A stretch of 6,021 nt of DNA, taken from positions 1-6,021 of the forward strand of contig CAKSCN010000147.1 of NCBI GenBank assembly GCA_934444485.1, in the 5' to 3' direction. How positions within the stretch are numbered: position 1 is the first letter of the stretch; every line of letters starts with the position of its first letter. This stretch comes from an uncultured Eubacteriales bacterium. GTDB taxonomy: Bacteria; Bacillota; Clostridia; Oscillospirales; CAG-382. The notes beneath the pieces were generated by a model. The model did no database searches. It saw only the letters and a list, made by a program, of their open reading frames with translations, and was not told the origin of the DNA. Below are positions 5,056 through 6,021 of the stretch, piece after piece. Position numbers and translations under genes: made by a program.

Positions 5056-6021
5056 ATGGCATACTCATACACAGACGAATACCGCAGATGGCGCGACAAC
5101 AAGAACCTTGAGGAAACGCTCCGCAAGGATATCGACAGCATCGAGGGAAACGACGACGAAATAAAGAAGCGCTTTGCCGCTCCGCTTTCGTTCGGCACTG
5201 CCGGACTCAGAGGCATTATGCAGAGCGGTATCTGCGGAATGAACATCTACACCGTCGCTCAGGCAACCGAGGGCGTTGCGAGACTCGTAAAGAAAAATAA
5301 CGGCGAGAAGAAAGGCGTTGTCATTGCGTGCGACACGAGAAACAACTCCGAGCTTTTCTCGCATGTGTCCGCCGGCGTTCTTGCCGCAAACGGCATAAAA
5401 ACCTACATTTTCGACGCTCCCCGCCCCACTCCCGAGCTTTCCTTCGCTCTGCGTGAGCTTGGTGCGATTGCCGGAATAAACGTCACCGCCTCCCACAACC
5501 CCAAGGCGTACAACGGCTACAAGGTTTACTGGGACGACGGCGCACAGCTTTCCCCCGACGACGCTGCTGTCGTTGCCGCAGAGATAGCTAAAACCGACAT
5601 CGTCTCGGTCGTGGTCGCTGACTTCGATAAGGCTGTCGCTGACGGTATAATAGAGATAATAGGGAGAAACATAGACGAAAAGTTTATCGGCAGAGTCCTC
5701 GCCGAGAGAATCGACGTTGACGCCATACCCAAGGTTGCGGACAAATTCGGCGTCGTTTACACCCCTCTTCACGGCACGGGTGCGGCTCTTGTCCCCGAGA
5801 CTCTCGAGAAAGCCGGCATAAAGCATCTTTACTGCGTGCCGGAGCAGATGAAGCCCGACGGCAATTTCCCGACCGTCCGCACTCCCAACCCCGAGAACAA
5901 GGACTGCTTTGACCTCGGCATCGCTCTTGCAAAGGAGCACGGCTGCGACCTCGTCATAGGCACAGACCCCGACGCCGACAGAACGGGTATTGTCGTAAAG
6001 AACAAGAGCGGAGAGTTTGTG
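5056..6021 (+). CDS. Phospho-sugar mutase (phosphoglucomutase/phosphomannomutase family), 3' end cut by window
   Basis: The first 322 residues of an alpha-D-phosphohexomutase, likely interconverting glucose 1-phosphate and glucose 6-phosphate through an enzyme phosphoserine, in the cytosol. Seen: PLSFGTAGLRGIM (43-55), the substrate phosphate loop typical of the long PgcA/PGM2-type group; the catalytic serine loop TASHNPKAYNGYK (144-156) with S146; PLHGTG early in domain II; and the magnesium loop GTDPDADR with D304, D306 and D308. Proteins of this group are usually about 560-600 residues, so roughly half is present and the sugar-binding and C-terminal phosphate-binding domains lie beyond the edge. 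An in-frame TGA at 5050 fixes the start at 5056, the first ATG after it; GAAAGGA (5037-5043) lies 12 bases upstream. Phosphopentomutase activity is an alternative. One departure: the usual NRMN after the GLRG loop reads CGMN here (60-63). Confidence 0.93.
   Translation, partial: MAYSYTDEYRRWRDNKNLEETLRKDIDSIEGNDDEIKKRFAAPLSFGTAGLRGIMQSGICGMNIYTVAQATEGVARLVKKNNGEKKGVVIACDTRNNSELFSHVSAGVLAANGIKTYIFDAPRPTPELSFALRELGAIAGINVTASHNPKAYNGYKVYWDDGAQLSPDDAAVVAAEIAKTDIVSVVVADFDKAVADGIIEIIGRNIDEKFIGRVLAERIDVDAIPKVADKFGVVYTPLHGTGAALVPETLEKAGIKHLYCVPEQMKPDGNFPTVRTPNPENKDCFDLGIALAKEHGCDLVIGTDPDADRTGIVVKNKSGEFV

Noticed and set aside
5065..5940. 291-codon minus-strand open frame opposite the mutase
   Set aside because: The plus strand encodes an unmistakable mutase with all key motifs across the same bases; the minus frame has no recognisable domain.

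Overview
The window looks like chromosomal DNA from a gut-type Firmicute of the class Clostridia, possibly Oscillospirales. The reasons are textbook sigma-A promoters (TTGACA or TTGACT, 17-base spacer, TATAAT or TACAAT), strong AAGGA-type ribosome binding sites, the standard code with TGA stops, and a protein set typical of that class: MepA-like MATE, cytidylate-kinase-like protein, stand-alone TSCPD protein and phospho-sugar mutase. The taxonomic placement is inference, and no rRNA or other marker is present.

Layout. Bases 1-85 carry no gene I can support. Bases 86-249 hold seven small hairpins in tandem, most joined by TTTCAC-like linkers; this array forms the end and stop codon of the next gene. 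Bases 227-1438 (minus) encode an FAD-dependent oxidoreductase. Divergent from it, bases 1576-2307 (plus) encode an AraC-family regulator. The 137-base space between them has two promoters facing away from each other with overlapping -35 boxes, plus a terminator-like hairpin in the oxidoreductase leader. Converging on the regulator, with a 31-base gap and no clear terminator, is a two-gene minus-strand operon. It runs from a consensus promoter near 4365-4393 through a cytidylate-kinase-like gene (3683-4303) into a MATE transporter gene (2339-3679), with three bases between stop and start.

The 366 bases between the kinase-like gene and the next plus-strand gene hold two divergent promoters and a long imperfect inverted repeat (4461-4526). 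Then come an 88-residue TSCPD-domain protein (4670-4936) and the first 322 codons of a phospho-sugar mutase (5056 to the window edge). The last two may share a transcript, but a 119-base gap with a stem-loop separates them.

How the genes work together. The AraC-type protein is the obvious candidate regulator of the divergent oxidoreductase, and of itself. The kinase-like protein and the MATE exporter should be made together. The TSCPD and mutase genes look like housekeeping functions. I see no phage, conjugation, CRISPR or defence genes. The least explained parts are the hairpin array, the inverted repeat between divergent promoters, and the kinase-MATE pairing.
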